Shown here: positions 8,355 through 16,730 of the stretch, in pieces
Layout: the number at the start of each line of letters is the position of its first letter
How positions within the stretch are numbered: the stretch's first letter is position 1
Made by a program: the position numbers and the translations under genes
The notes under the pieces: model-generated
The model's database searches: none
Told to the model about the DNA's origin: nothing
The model's input: only the letters and a program-made list of their open reading frames with translations
Assembly: GCF_027531705.1 (NCBI RefSeq)
Contig: NZ_JAPZSP010000004.1
Location: 62,001-126,000 of the forward strand
Origin: Flavobacterium sp.
GTDB lineage: Bacteria > Bacteroidota > Bacteroidia > Flavobacteriales > Flavobacteriaceae
DNA: 64,000 nt
Direction of reading: 5' to 3'

Positions 8355-9764
8355 TTAGTTTTTAGACATTTGATTTTTAAGGCTTTTATTTTGAGTTTTT
8401 AATACTTCAATTTCTTTTTTCATTTCTATCATGTACAAAGTCAACTCTTCAATTTTTGCCATTTGAAGTGATTGCATTACGCCTAAATCTAAACCATCTT
8501 TTTCAAGTTCAGTAGCAGATGGAATATTAGGTAAATGTTTATTAGTTTTAATGAACGCTTCAACTTCTGAAAGAGGTTTTAATTTATAATCAGTTGAAAA
8601 AACATAATCAGCCCAAGCAGCAGAATTAACAATTGCTACTTTTACTTTTTCGGTTAAAATTCCTTCCTCAACAAATAATTTGTACCCACTTGGTAAATTT
8701 GCCATGTTTCCAATTCTAACTTTACCATCTTCGTTAATTCGCATTCTCTCTTGATTGGTAGTCCAGTCCCAAAATAAAAGATGACCAGCTCCTTGACTGT
8801 TTCCGCTTCCAGTTGAATGCAAAGCCCATCTTTTTCCTGCTCCACCACTTGCGTTCAAATCTAATGTTGCAGCAGTTGTACCTGTTTGATTTACTTGAAT
8901 ACCATCATTTTGAGCTGTAGTTTCAACATATAGTTTTTGATATGTAGATATTCCTGCATTACTAACACTAAGTCTTCCTGCATAATCAAGAGTCATTCTT
9001 TGCGTATTATTTGTTTTAAAATTTAATGGTTGATTATTTATTGTTCCCAAGAAATCGGTCGCAGTTATTGTGTTTCCGCATGTTGACCAATCGTAGCAAG
9101 GAGTTGAATAGGTAACACACAATTCTGGTTTGTAAATTCCACCCGCACTTGTGTTTTCTCTAGATCCAAAAACTAAACTATGATAATAATCAGAATTATC
9201 GGTCATACTTGTCATAAAACCATTGTTTATTCCTGTTGAAATCATGTTTTGAACCATAGTTGTAACATCAACAATAACATCGGCAGTTGAGCCATTACCT
9301 ATAGACGGAATTGTAGTAGAACTTATAAAACTAGTTGGTGCAGTAAGCCATGTAACGGCACTTTCGTTCCATGCACTTCCAACTTGTTGAATAGTTGCAC
9401 CGTTTCCTGTACCTCCACCTAAATCATAATGTTGGTTGTAAGCAGCTATTGCAGTAACATCAACATGCAATTTCATAATTGCAGAAGTGATTATAGCTCC
9501 AACAGGCAAAGTTGATACATCAAACTGGTGTAAAACTTTAGTAGTATAAAATCCTGAGCCACCTCCTGCGTCGTATGTCCACCTGCTAGATGATAACAAT
9601 GGGTTTGTTCCATAGTTAGTAGTTGGAACCCATTCATGAATCATAGCGTCTTGAGTAGCTGGCAAGCATACTGTTATTGGTGCCGAGCTTCCAGCTTGTG
9701 CATTGACTTGAGAAGTTGTAAATGTTGCTATAACAATTGCAACTAAAAAATGTAATTTTTTCAT
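8355..9764 (-). CDS. secreted DNRLRE-domain protein with tail-fibre-like C-terminus
   Basis: A 469-residue protein with a signal peptide ending VNAQA. Residues about 30-225 match the DNRLRE fold (CLPATQDAMIHEW, TNYGTNPLLSSSRW, and VTYSTP at the end). The C-terminal third, with LKPLSEVEAFIKTNKHLPNI, then a coiled coil (about 430-465), is the tail-fibre-like module common in Flavobacterium surface proteins. It is the first gene of a two-gene operon with a candidate operator about 120 nt upstream. Confidence 0.82.
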   Translation of the reverse strand: MKKLHFLVAIVIATFTTSQVNAQAGSSAPITVCLPATQDAMIHEWVPTTNYGTNPLLSSSRWTYDAGGGSGFYTTKVLHQFDVSTLPVGAIITSAIMKLHVDVTAIAAYNQHYDLGGGTGNGATIQQVGSAWNESAVTWLTAPTSFISSTTIPSIGNGSTADVIVDVTTMVQNMISTGINNGFMTSMTDNSDYYHSLVFGSRENTSAGGIYKPELCVTYSTPCYDWSTCGNTITATDFLGTINNQPLNFKTNNTQRMTLDYAGRLSVSNAGISTYQKLYVETTAQNDGIQVNQTGTTAATLDLNASGGAGKRWALHSTGSGNSQGAGHLLFWDWTTNQERMRINEDGKVRIGNMANLPSGYKLFVEEGILTEKVKVAIVNSAAWADYVFSTDYKLKPLSEVEAFIKTNKHLPNIPSATELEKDGLDLGVMQSLQMAKIEELTLYMIEMKKEIEVLKTQNKSLKNQMSKN

Positions 9765-9883
9765 AATAAATAGTTTTTGATTTTCCCTACTCTATTTTTG
9801 GCTTTTCGGGTTACGCCGTTTTAGTGATACAAAATTGTGCTTATCTTTTTACTTTATCTTGGGTTCAAAAACGGTAATTGACA

Positions 9884-9897
9884 CCGTTGTTTAACGG
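9884..9897. promoter_or_regulatory. palindromic operator candidate, copy 2
   Basis: This is the same 14-mer as at 3813-3826, here extended to 6-bp arms (ACCGTT/AACGGT). A second, overlapping inverted pair, ACGGT at 9871 and ACCGT at 9883, lies beside it. On the minus strand TTTG follows after exactly 50 nt (9833-9830), reading toward the DNRLRE gene. Confidence 0.5.
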
Positions 9898-9928
9898 TAT
9901 TTTCTAATAATCAATATTTTATACAAAA

Positions 9929-9955
9929 AAAGCGATGAACTAATCTCACCGCTTT
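9929..9955 (-). terminator. terminator after the lipoprotein gene
   Basis: AAAGCGATGA and TCACCGCTTT form a 10-bp stem with one mismatch, followed on the minus strand by a U run. It lies about 37 nt past the stop codon at 9992. Confidence 0.65.
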
Positions 9956-9991
9956 TCTAACAAAACTAACCTAACAAATTAAATTTATATT

Positions 9992-10975
9992 TTATGGTAG
10001 GGCATTTATAGCAGCTTTCATTTGGACTTCGGTTCCTACTGTTGTTTCTGCTAAAGTGAAATTGTAGGTTGCACCAGCTGTAATTGTTGCTGTTTTTATA
10101 GCGTATCTCCAGTTTCCATTATCTTCTGTTACAAATATGATATGACAAGCGAGTCCGATTGGAATTTGACCATAATGTTCGCTAAAAACGCCTGTATTAT
10201 AAGTGTCCAATTTTGCTAAAGCACTTCCTTCTCCATCATAGTGCAAATAGATAGCACAGTTTTCAAAATCGTAACCCGTCGGTGCTGTTGCTTGAATAGT
10301 TGTTTTTGGTCGAGGATCGTTATAAAATTTATCCACATTTGTCCAACCAAAATCACTCACAAAAGCATAATATGCTGCAGTTCCACCTGTACCTTCTCCA
10401 AAAACACCACCTTGACCAGCAGGATTTTGGTCTTGTCTTTTCCAATCAAGATTTCCGTCTTCATCTATGTTTCCATTCCATAATAACATATCATTTTGAA
10501 GTCCACCTGTTAAATTGGCTGGTATTTTAAGTTGCATCGGACAAGTTATTGCTAACGAAACTCCTGCCTGTTTTGCGTCTATGAAAAATTCTCCGCCAGA
10601 AATAATCAGTGCCATACTTCCATCAGGTTGTTGTCCCATTGTAGTTTTATCAGTTACCAACATGGTTCCGCCGTCAAAAACTTCAATATAATCAATATCT
10701 ACAACGCCTGTAACTGGATTTCCATTTTTGGTTAAACAAGCTCCGTTTATGTTAATCTCTACACCTTTTGCAGATGTTAATGTGGTCAATCCGTTTTCGG
10801 CGGTGATTGTAAATTCTTGTTTGATAGCACCGAGTGCATCTTCTCTCAATCCTCCAAAAACAGCTGCTGTTGGAATTTTTGGTGTTTCAATAATTTGGTT
10901 GTCGTCATCATTGTTACAGCTTGCAAATGCTAAAGTTGCCACTACTACTAATCCAATGTTTTTTAAATTTTTCAT
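9992..10975 (-). CDS. putative lipoprotein of unknown function
   Basis: A 327-residue protein with a lipoprotein signal (hydrophobic helix, then the lipobox-like FASC at residues 16-19, then acidic NNDDDN). The mature part is beta-rich (ITAENGLTTLTSAKGV, MQLKIPANLTGG). I do not recognise the domain. It is divergent from the ECF sigma gene, which suggests shared regulation (inference). Confidence 0.7.
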   Translation of the reverse strand: MKNLKNIGLVVVATLAFASCNNDDDNQIIETPKIPTAAVFGGLREDALGAIKQEFTITAENGLTTLTSAKGVEININGACLTKNGNPVTGVVDIDYIEVFDGGTMLVTDKTTMGQQPDGSMALIISGGEFFIDAKQAGVSLAITCPMQLKIPANLTGGLQNDMLLWNGNIDEDGNLDWKRQDQNPAGQGGVFGEGTGGTAAYYAFVSDFGWTNVDKFYNDPRPKTTIQATAPTGYDFENCAIYLHYDGEGSALAKLDTYNTGVFSEHYGQIPIGLACHIIFVTEDNGNWRYAIKTATITAGATYNFTLAETTVGTEVQMKAAINALP

Positions 10976-11036
10976 GATTTCTAATTTTTTAATTGTTATT
11001 AATTTTGATTTCTATTGTTATATCAATTCTTGTTTT

Positions 11037-11141
11037 TATTTGTTACCCTTGTTTTGAAAATATTTTTTAAAACTTTAAATCTGTAACTCATTTAAAGATT
11101 GATTACACCCTTATATAAATCAACATTCCTATTTGTTACCC
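11037..11141 (+). promoter_or_regulatory. 12-bp direct repeat in the sigma/lipoprotein divergent region
   Basis: TATTTGTTACCC occurs at 11037-11048 and again at 11130-11141, both in the orientation of the sigma gene that starts at 11185. Repeats in an ECF sigma promoter region can reflect autoregulation. No binding evidence is available here. Confidence 0.35.
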
Positions 11142-11184
11142 ATTAATTTTATTTTTTTTACATTAGCCATTAAATAAAGTAGTT

Positions 11185-11766
11185 ATGTCAGAAAAAAATA
11201 CGCACCCAGATCAACTTTATATTAACGGATTATTACAGAACAATTCGAGTATTATTGATAGTATCTACAAAAAATTTGTACCCAAAGTCAAAAACTATAT
11301 TCGAACCAATAGCGGAAATGACGACGATGCTCAAGATGTAATTCAGGAAGTATTAGTCACTATTTACAATCAGGCAAAAACGAATGGTTTGCAATTGACT
11401 TGTCCTTTTGATGCTTATTTTTTTCTGCTTTGCAAAAGGCGTTGGCTTAACGAATTGAAAAAATCCTCCAATAAAGAGGTAACATTACAAGATGAAAATG
11501 TATCTATTGATGAATCAGTGCAAGAAATGACACTTCAAACCGAAGTTTTTGATGAAAAACAGTCATTATTTGACGAAATGTTTCAGAAACTTGGCGAAAA
11601 ATGTCAAGAAGTGCTCAAACTGAGTTTTGTAACCAAAACAATGGAAGAAGTGGCCGAAAAATTGAATGTAACTTATGGCTATGTGCGTAAGAAAAAATCA
11701 ATTTGCACGGGTCAATTAACCGAAATGATTCAACAATCAGCTAGATACAAATCTATAAATTACTAA
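11185..11766 (+). CDS. RNA polymerase sigma factor, ECF type
   Basis: A 193-residue sigma-70 family protein. Region 2 lies at about 28-95 (DDAQDVIQEVLVTIYNQA, FFLLCKRRWLNELKK) and region 4 at about 135-185 (CQEVLKLSFVTKTMEEVAEKL, YVRKKKSICTGQL). There is no region 1 or 3, as usual for extracytoplasmic-function sigma factors. The next gene starts 4 nt later and encodes a membrane protein that may act as its anti-sigma partner. Confidence 0.9.
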   Translation: MSEKNTHPDQLYINGLLQNNSSIIDSIYKKFVPKVKNYIRTNSGNDDDAQDVIQEVLVTIYNQAKTNGLQLTCPFDAYFFLLCKRRWLNELKKSSNKEVTLQDENVSIDESVQEMTLQTEVFDEKQSLFDEMFQKLGEKCQEVLKLSFVTKTMEEVAEKLNVTYGYVRKKKSICTGQLTEMIQQSARYKSINY

Positions 11767-11770
11767 TATC

Positions 11771-12499
11771 ATGAACGAAGAACTTTATATACTATTCGAA
11801 AATTATATCAATAACGAATTGAGTGAAAAAGAGAAAATTGACTTTGAAAACCAACTTCAAAATGATGCTTCTATTCGTGAAAAATTGATTATTTATAAAG
11901 AACTAAATGGTTTTTTAGAAAGCAAATTTTCGAAAGAATCGATTGATTTTAAAAAGAATTTGGAAACCATTTCTAAATCAAACTTCTCAGAAGACAAAAA
12001 ATATGAAACTAAAGTTATCAGCTTCAAACCTTATTATTTTGCCATTGCTGCTTCAATAGTTTTGGTTATTGGTACTTGGTTCATGATGCAAAATAGCATG
12101 CCGAATTACAATGATTATAACCAACACGAGGATGCTTATTTTACAGAACGTGGCGATATTATTAAAAACTTAAAATTGGCACAAGATGCCTTTAATGCTA
12201 AGAATTATTCTGAAGCTATAACCAATTTTGAGATTGTTTTAAAATCTCATAAAAGACCAGAAATTGAGTTTTATTACGCTGTTTCATTATTAGAAGTTGA
12301 TAAATTTACCGAAAGTGAAGCCATCTTTAACAATCTAAAATCGGGAACTTCAATCTATAAAGATAAATCGACTTGGTATTTAGCTTTATCATGCTTGAAG
12401 CAAAAGAAATATGAGGAAACTAAAGAATTCTTAAAACAAATTCCAGAAGATGCCGAAGATTATGCAAAAGCCGAAAAATTATTAGATGCGTTGAATTAG
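11771..12499 (+). CDS. membrane TPR protein, probable partner or anti-sigma factor
   Basis: A 242-residue protein. Residues 1-85 are a charged N-terminal domain similar in layout to anti-sigma proteins (ELSEKEKIDFENQLQNDASI), a single membrane helix spans about 88-106, and residues about 130-240 form TPR-like helices (AFNAKNYSEAITNFEIVL). The cytosolic N-terminus, helix and external TPR layout, together with tight coupling to the sigma gene, suggest that it controls sigma activity. The role is inferred. Confidence 0.75.
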   Translation: MNEELYILFENYINNELSEKEKIDFENQLQNDASIREKLIIYKELNGFLESKFSKESIDFKKNLETISKSNFSEDKKYETKVISFKPYYFAIAASIVLVIGTWFMMQNSMPNYNDYNQHEDAYFTERGDIIKNLKLAQDAFNAKNYSEAITNFEIVLKSHKRPEIEFYYAVSLLEVDKFTESEAIFNNLKSGTSIYKDKSTWYLALSCLKQKKYEETKEFLKQIPEDAEDYAKAEKLLDALN

Positions 12500-12526
12500 T
12501 TGTACTTTTACAACAAATAAACTACA

Positions 12527-13294
12527 ATGATTTTTACCGATACGCACACACATCTTTATTCAGAAGAATTTGATCAAGACAGAAACGAAATGATTCAACG
12601 AGCTATTGACGCTGGTGTTTCAAGATTTTTTGTTCCGTCGATTGATTCTAATTATACACAAAAAATGTATGAATTAGAAAAGCAATTTCCTGAGAATATT
12701 TTCCTAATGATGGGTTTGCATCCTACTTATGTAAAAGAAAATTATCTCGAAGAATTAGCGCATGTAGAAACCGAATTATCCAAAAGAAAATTTCAAGCCA
12801 TTGGTGAAATCGGAGTTGACTTGTTTTGGGATAAAACATTTTTGAAACAACAACAGCATGCATTTCAACATCAAATACAATTAGCTAAAAAATATAATTT
12901 AGGAATTAACATCCATTGTCGTGATGCTTTTTACGAAACTTTTGAAGTTTTAGAAAGTGAAAAAACAGCCGATTTATTTGGCATTTTTCATTGTTTTACA
13001 GGCGATTTAGCTCAAGCAGAAAAAGCGATTTCACTTGGAATGAAACTAGGAATTGGCGGTGTAGCCACTTTCAAGAATGGAAAAATTGATCAGTTTTTAA
13101 ATCAAATAGACCTAAAACATATTGTTCTTGAAACCGATTCGCCTTACTTAGCACCAGTTCCTTATCGTGGCAAACGCAATGAAAGTAGTTATGTGACTCT
13201 TGTTGCGCAGAAATTAGCAGAAATTTACAATCTTTCTATTGAAGAAATCGCTCAAATTACAACTGAAAATTCAAAAGCGGTTTTTGGGATTTAG
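12527..13294 (+). CDS. TatD-family metal-dependent hydrolase (3'-5' DNase type)
   Basis: A 255-residue TIM-barrel hydrolase of the usual TatD length. The metal ligands are visible: THTH (His7, His9), GEIGVDLFW (Glu), NIHCRDA, FHCFTG, and the final TDSPYLAPVPYRGKRN block. TatD enzymes are Mg-dependent 3'-5' exonucleases acting on DNA or RNA. It lies alone between the sigma operon and a toxin-antitoxin pair. Confidence 0.92.
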   Translation: MIFTDTHTHLYSEEFDQDRNEMIQRAIDAGVSRFFVPSIDSNYTQKMYELEKQFPENIFLMMGLHPTYVKENYLEELAHVETELSKRKFQAIGEIGVDLFWDKTFLKQQQHAFQHQIQLAKKYNLGINIHCRDAFYETFEVLESEKTADLFGIFHCFTGDLAQAEKAISLGMKLGIGGVATFKNGKIDQFLNQIDLKHIVLETDSPYLAPVPYRGKRNESSYVTLVAQKLAEIYNLSIEEIAQITTENSKAVFGI

Positions 13295-13350
13295 AAAAAG
13301 ATTTTATTAAAACGTTTTTGTATATTTGTTTTTCAATTAAGTTTATAATC

Positions 13351-13581
13351 ATGGATTTAGCTAAAAGAAAATATAATTTTATTCGTGCTCTAACGACTGT
13401 TGACGAAACTATTTTATCTAAATTAGAAAAAGTATTAAATGCAAATCAGCAAGAAAATGATTGGTATTTGAACTTGTCAAATGAAGAAAAAAAAGAATTA
13501 GAAGTTGGGGTTCAACAAGCTAACGACGATGAAGTAATAAGTCATGAAGAAGTGATGAAAAAATTTTCTAAATGGCATTAA
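13351..13581 (+). CDS. probable antitoxin of a type II toxin-antitoxin pair
   Basis: A small acidic protein (76 residues from the ATG at 13351, MDLAKRKYNFIRAL). An upstream in-frame start at 13318 adds only a poor hydrophobic leader, so 13351 is preferred. It has the helical DETILSKLEKVL segment and a C-terminal acidic tail, as in addiction-module components of Bacteroidota. Its 3' end overlaps the toxin start by 10 nt. Confidence 0.75.
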   Translation: MDLAKRKYNFIRALTTVDETILSKLEKVLNANQQENDWYLNLSNEEKKELEVGVQQANDDEVISHEEVMKKFSKWH

Positions 13582-13865
13582 CAATTCATTGGACAAAACT
13601 AGCTGATAAAGGTTTAGTAAAAGTAATTGACTATTTAGCCGAAGAATGGACAATAAACGAAATTTTACAACTAGAAAGTAAAATCAATCAAATAATTCAG
13701 CATCTAATTACTGACCCTTATTTATATCCAAAATCAGAAAAAGCCGACTCACTTCACAAGGCAATAGTTGACAAGAACAACTATTTGGTTTACAGAATTA
13801 ATAGCAAAAAATCTAGAATTGAAATAATTAATTTTAGAGGAACAAAACAAAAACATAAGCATTAA
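13572..13865 (+). CDS. RelE/ParE-family toxin
   Basis: A 97-residue protein with the RelE/ParE fold pattern: the N-terminal strand LTIHWTKLADKGL, two helices (YLAEEWTINEILQLESKINQ split over residues 16-37), and C-terminal strands with NYLVYRINSKKSRIEIINFRGT. Family members cleave mRNA on ribosomes or inhibit gyrase. It is translationally coupled to the upstream antitoxin. Confidence 0.85.
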   Translation: MALTIHWTKLADKGLVKVIDYLAEEWTINEILQLESKINQIIQHLITDPYLYPKSEKADSLHKAIVDKNNYLVYRINSKKSRIEIINFRGTKQKHKH

Positions 13866-13964
13866 ACCATTTTAATTATTGAAACTCTTTATTAGGATTA
13901 AATGATTTATTTAAGCAATAATTGAGAAAATTTTTGTTCTTTTGTTCTACTAATTTTTATCAAA

Positions 13965-15101
13965 ATGCAGAAATTCGATGCTATTCGCCCGTTTTATGAT
14001 GCCGAAGTAAACGAAAATATAAAATCGTCAGTAAATCATCCGATGATGAAGGCGATTATGAATTTTACTTTCCCAGAATTGGACGACGAAGTTTGGAAAG
14101 AGCAACTTCGAAGAACCTTTTCAATAAGAGATTTTCAGTGTAATTTCATCTATCACGCATTGCAAAAAGTGCTAGAAAAAAGCTCGGATGGACTAACTAC
14201 TTCGGGTTTCGAGAAATTAGAAAAAAACACTTCTTATCTCTTTATTTCAAATCATCGGGATATTATTTTAGATACCTCGTTATTAAATTCTTGCCTTTTT
14301 GATCATGGCTTGGTGATGACAGCGTCTGCTATTGGTGATAATCTGGTAAAAAGAGATTTCATGAATACGCTGGCAAAATTGAATCGAAATTTTTTAGTTC
14401 AAAGAGGTTTGTCGCCACGAGAATTGCTTCAAAGTTCAAAACTCATGTCAGAATATATCGGACAATTATTGTTGCGAGAAAATCGTTCGGTTTGGATAGC
14501 ACAACGAGAAGGAAGAACTAAAGATGGAAATGATGCTACACATTCAGGCGTTTTAAAAATGCTCGGAATGGGTTCTGATGAAAAAGATTTGATGCAGTAT
14601 TTCAAAAAACTAAAAGTAGTTCCTGTTTCTATTTCTTATGAATATGACCCCACAGATGCTTTGAAAATGCCACAACTTATGGCAGAAGCAAAAGATGAAA
14701 TTTATGTAAAAGAAAAAAACGAAGATTTTGTCAACTTACTTAGTGGAATTATTGGACAAAAGAAACGCATCCACATTCATGTTGGTGAAGTTTTAGAAAA
14801 GGAATTAGATATAATTGCTGCTGAAAATGACAACACAAACAAGCAAGTTCAAGCATTAGCGCAAGCAATTGACGATTCTATTTTACAATCGTATAAATTG
14901 TGGCCAACCAATTATATAGCCTACGATTTGCTAAATAAAACTAACACTTATAGCAATCATTATTCGGAAAACGAAAAATTATTATTCGAAAGAAGATTAG
15001 AAATGAAGATTGATATTTCTAACGAAATGATGGTCGAAAGTTTCCTAAATATGTATGCAAATCCTGTTGTAAACAAGTCTAAATACGAAAATGCACACTA
15101 A
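13965..15101 (+). CDS. glycerolipid acyltransferase-like protein (PlsC/PlsB-like)
   Basis: A 378-residue cytosolic acyltransferase. The catalytic HX(4-5)D-type block is NHRDIILD, followed by FLVQRG and the VWIAQREGRTKDGNDATHSG block that binds the phosphate. This corresponds to motifs I-III of the PlsC family, although the protein is longer than a standard PlsC. It probably acylates a glycerol or glycerophosphate-type acceptor. Its 3' end overlaps the asparaginase gene by 11 nt. Confidence 0.8.
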   Translation: MQKFDAIRPFYDAEVNENIKSSVNHPMMKAIMNFTFPELDDEVWKEQLRRTFSIRDFQCNFIYHALQKVLEKSSDGLTTSGFEKLEKNTSYLFISNHRDIILDTSLLNSCLFDHGLVMTASAIGDNLVKRDFMNTLAKLNRNFLVQRGLSPRELLQSSKLMSEYIGQLLLRENRSVWIAQREGRTKDGNDATHSGVLKMLGMGSDEKDLMQYFKKLKVVPVSISYEYDPTDALKMPQLMAEAKDEIYVKEKNEDFVNLLSGIIGQKKRIHIHVGEVLEKELDIIAAENDNTNKQVQALAQAIDDSILQSYKLWPTNYIAYDLLNKTNTYSNHYSENEKLLFERRLEMKIDISNEMMVESFLNMYANPVVNKSKYENAH

Positions 15102-16116
15102 GCCAAACATATTACTGATTTATACTGGTGGAACCATTGGTATGATGAAAGATTTTGAAACAGGTGCTTTGAAAGCTTTCAATTTTAAAAAATTACTCCA
15201 AAAAATCCCTGAAATAAAGCAATTAGACTGTACTATCGAAACCATTTCGTTTGAAAAGCCTATTGATTCATCAAATATGAATCCCGAAAAATGGGTAAAT
15301 ATGGCTTCTATAATTGAAGAAAATTATACAAAATATGACGGTTTTATAGTTTTGCATGGTTCAGATACAATGTCTTATTCGGCATCAGCATTGAGCTTTA
15401 TGCTTGAAAATTTATCGAAACCCGTGGTTTTTACTGGTTCACAATTACCTATTGGCGACTTGAGAACTGATGCCAAAGAAAACTTAATCACTGCTATCCA
15501 AATTGCATCTTTACAACAAAAAGGAAAACCTGTAATTCAAGAAGTCTGCCTTTATTTTGAATACAAATTATACCGTGGCAATCGAACAACCAAGATAAAT
15601 GCAGAACATTTCAATGCCTTCACTTCTCCAAATTATACCGAATTGGCTGAATCTGGAGTTCATTTAAAAGTGAATTCAACTTTATTATTACCAAAATCTT
15701 CCAAAAAATTTGTAGTTCACAAGAAATTAGATGATAATGTGATGGTAATCAAAATGTTTCCTGGTATAAATGAGAATATTTTAAATTCGATTAGTGCCAC
15801 ACCCAATTTGAAAGGAATTGTTTTAGAAACCTATGGTTCGGGCAATGCGCCAACAGAAGATTGGTTTATTCAAATTCTAAAAAAAGCTATTAAAAATGGT
15901 TTACACATTATAAATGTAACGCAATGTTCTGGCGGAAGCGTAAATATGGGTCAATATGAAACTAGTACACAACTCAAAAAGATTGGTGTAATTTCTGGAA
16001 AAGACATTACTACCGAAGCTGCTATTACTAAATTGATGTACTTATTAGGTCAAAATGTGGCTTCTAACGTTTTCAAAACCATTTTTGAAACTTCTTTGCG
16101 TGGAGAAATGAATTAA
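15091..16116 (+). CDS. ansA: type I L-asparaginase
   Basis: A 341-residue asparaginase that hydrolyses L-asparagine to aspartate and ammonia. The first catalytic Thr lies in YTGGTIGMM (residues about 11-19), and the second block is LHGSDTMSYSASALSF. The family signature is complete. There is no signal peptide, so it is cytosolic. It is coupled to the acyltransferase gene by overlap and ends just before the tRNA-Ser gene. Confidence 0.93.
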   Translation: MHTKPNILLIYTGGTIGMMKDFETGALKAFNFKKLLQKIPEIKQLDCTIETISFEKPIDSSNMNPEKWVNMASIIEENYTKYDGFIVLHGSDTMSYSASALSFMLENLSKPVVFTGSQLPIGDLRTDAKENLITAIQIASLQQKGKPVIQEVCLYFEYKLYRGNRTTKINAEHFNAFTSPNYTELAESGVHLKVNSTLLLPKSSKKFVVHKKLDDNVMVIKMFPGINENILNSISATPNLKGIVLETYGSGNAPTEDWFIQILKKAIKNGLHIINVTQCSGGSVNMGQYETSTQLKKIGVISGKDITTEAAITKLMYLLGQNVASNVFKTIFETSLRGEMN

Positions 16117-16162
16117 AGATTGTATTATTCCTAATTTTTACGGTTATTTGCACCACAATTTT

Positions 16163-16252
16163 AGAGAGGTGTCCGAGTGGTTGAAGGAGCAAGCCTGGAA
16201 AGTTTGTATATGGGTAACTGTATCGTGGGTTCGAATCCCATCCTCTCTGCCA
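16163..16252 (+). tRNA. tRNA-Ser (anticodon GGA), CCA encoded
   Basis: The acceptor stem AGAGAGG (16163-16169) pairs with CCTCTCT (16242-16248), with discriminator G and encoded CCA at 16250-16252. The anticodon loop CTGGAAA gives GGA at 16197-16199. The long variable arm is class II, as in serine tRNAs. The T arm is GTGGG-TTCGAAT-CCCAT. Ten T residues follow the CCA directly. Confidence 0.95.
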
Positions 16253-16610
16253 GTTTTTTTTTTATTTTTAGAAAAAATTAATTAAAGATATTGTTCGAAT
16301 CCCTATACTATTCTTCTGCTAATTTTATTTTTTAAATTTTTAGAAAAAATTAATTAAAGTATTGTTCGAATCCCTTTACTATTCTTCTGCTATTTTTATT
16401 TTTTAAATTTTTAGAAAAAATTAATTAAAGTATTGTTCGAATCCCTTTACTATTCTTCTGCTATTTTTATTTTTTAAATTTTTAGAAAAAATTAATTAAA
16501 GATCTTGTTCGAATCCCTATACTATTCTTCTGCTAATTTTATTTTTTAAATTTTTAGAAAAAATTAATTAAAGATATTTTTCGAATCCCAATATTCTTTT
16601 TTGCTAATAC
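16253..16610 (+). repeat. tandem array of tRNA-Ser 3'-end copies (5 units, about 71-72 bp)
   Basis: The T-loop word GTTCGAATCCC of the tRNA (16229) recurs at 16293, 16364, 16435 and 16507, and as TTTCGAATCCC at 16579, so the spacing is 64, then 71, 71, 72 and 72 nt. In most units a CTTCTGCTA tail follows in the place of the tRNA CTCTCTGCCA end, and then a shared A/T-rich spacer with AGAAAAAATTAATTAAAG. The units are therefore degenerate copies of the tRNA tail plus its downstream flank. The T-stem pairing is mostly lost in the copies. The gap holds no gene. Confidence 0.9.
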
Positions 16611-16675
16611 TAGCATTGAAAACCAATCGTAAGATCTTCAATTGAAGCTATTTTTTCTAAACACATTAAAATCAT

Positions 16676-16704
16676 AAGACAACTAAATAGGTTGCCTTTT
16701 TTTT
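16676..16704 (+). terminator. possible terminator at the end of the tRNA-tail array
   Basis: AAGACAAC and GTTGCCTT form a 7-pair stem with one mismatch around a 7-nt loop, followed by eight T residues (16697-16704). If used, it would end a transcript that runs from the tRNA through the whole array. Confidence 0.45.
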
Positions 16705-16730
16705 GTATTTTTATTGCAGAAAATTCTATT

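Noticed and set aside
16253..16610. Tandem repeats that could look like a CRISPR array.
   Set aside because: The units carry the tRNA 3' end with no distinct unique spacers between identical repeats, and no cas genes are present in the window.
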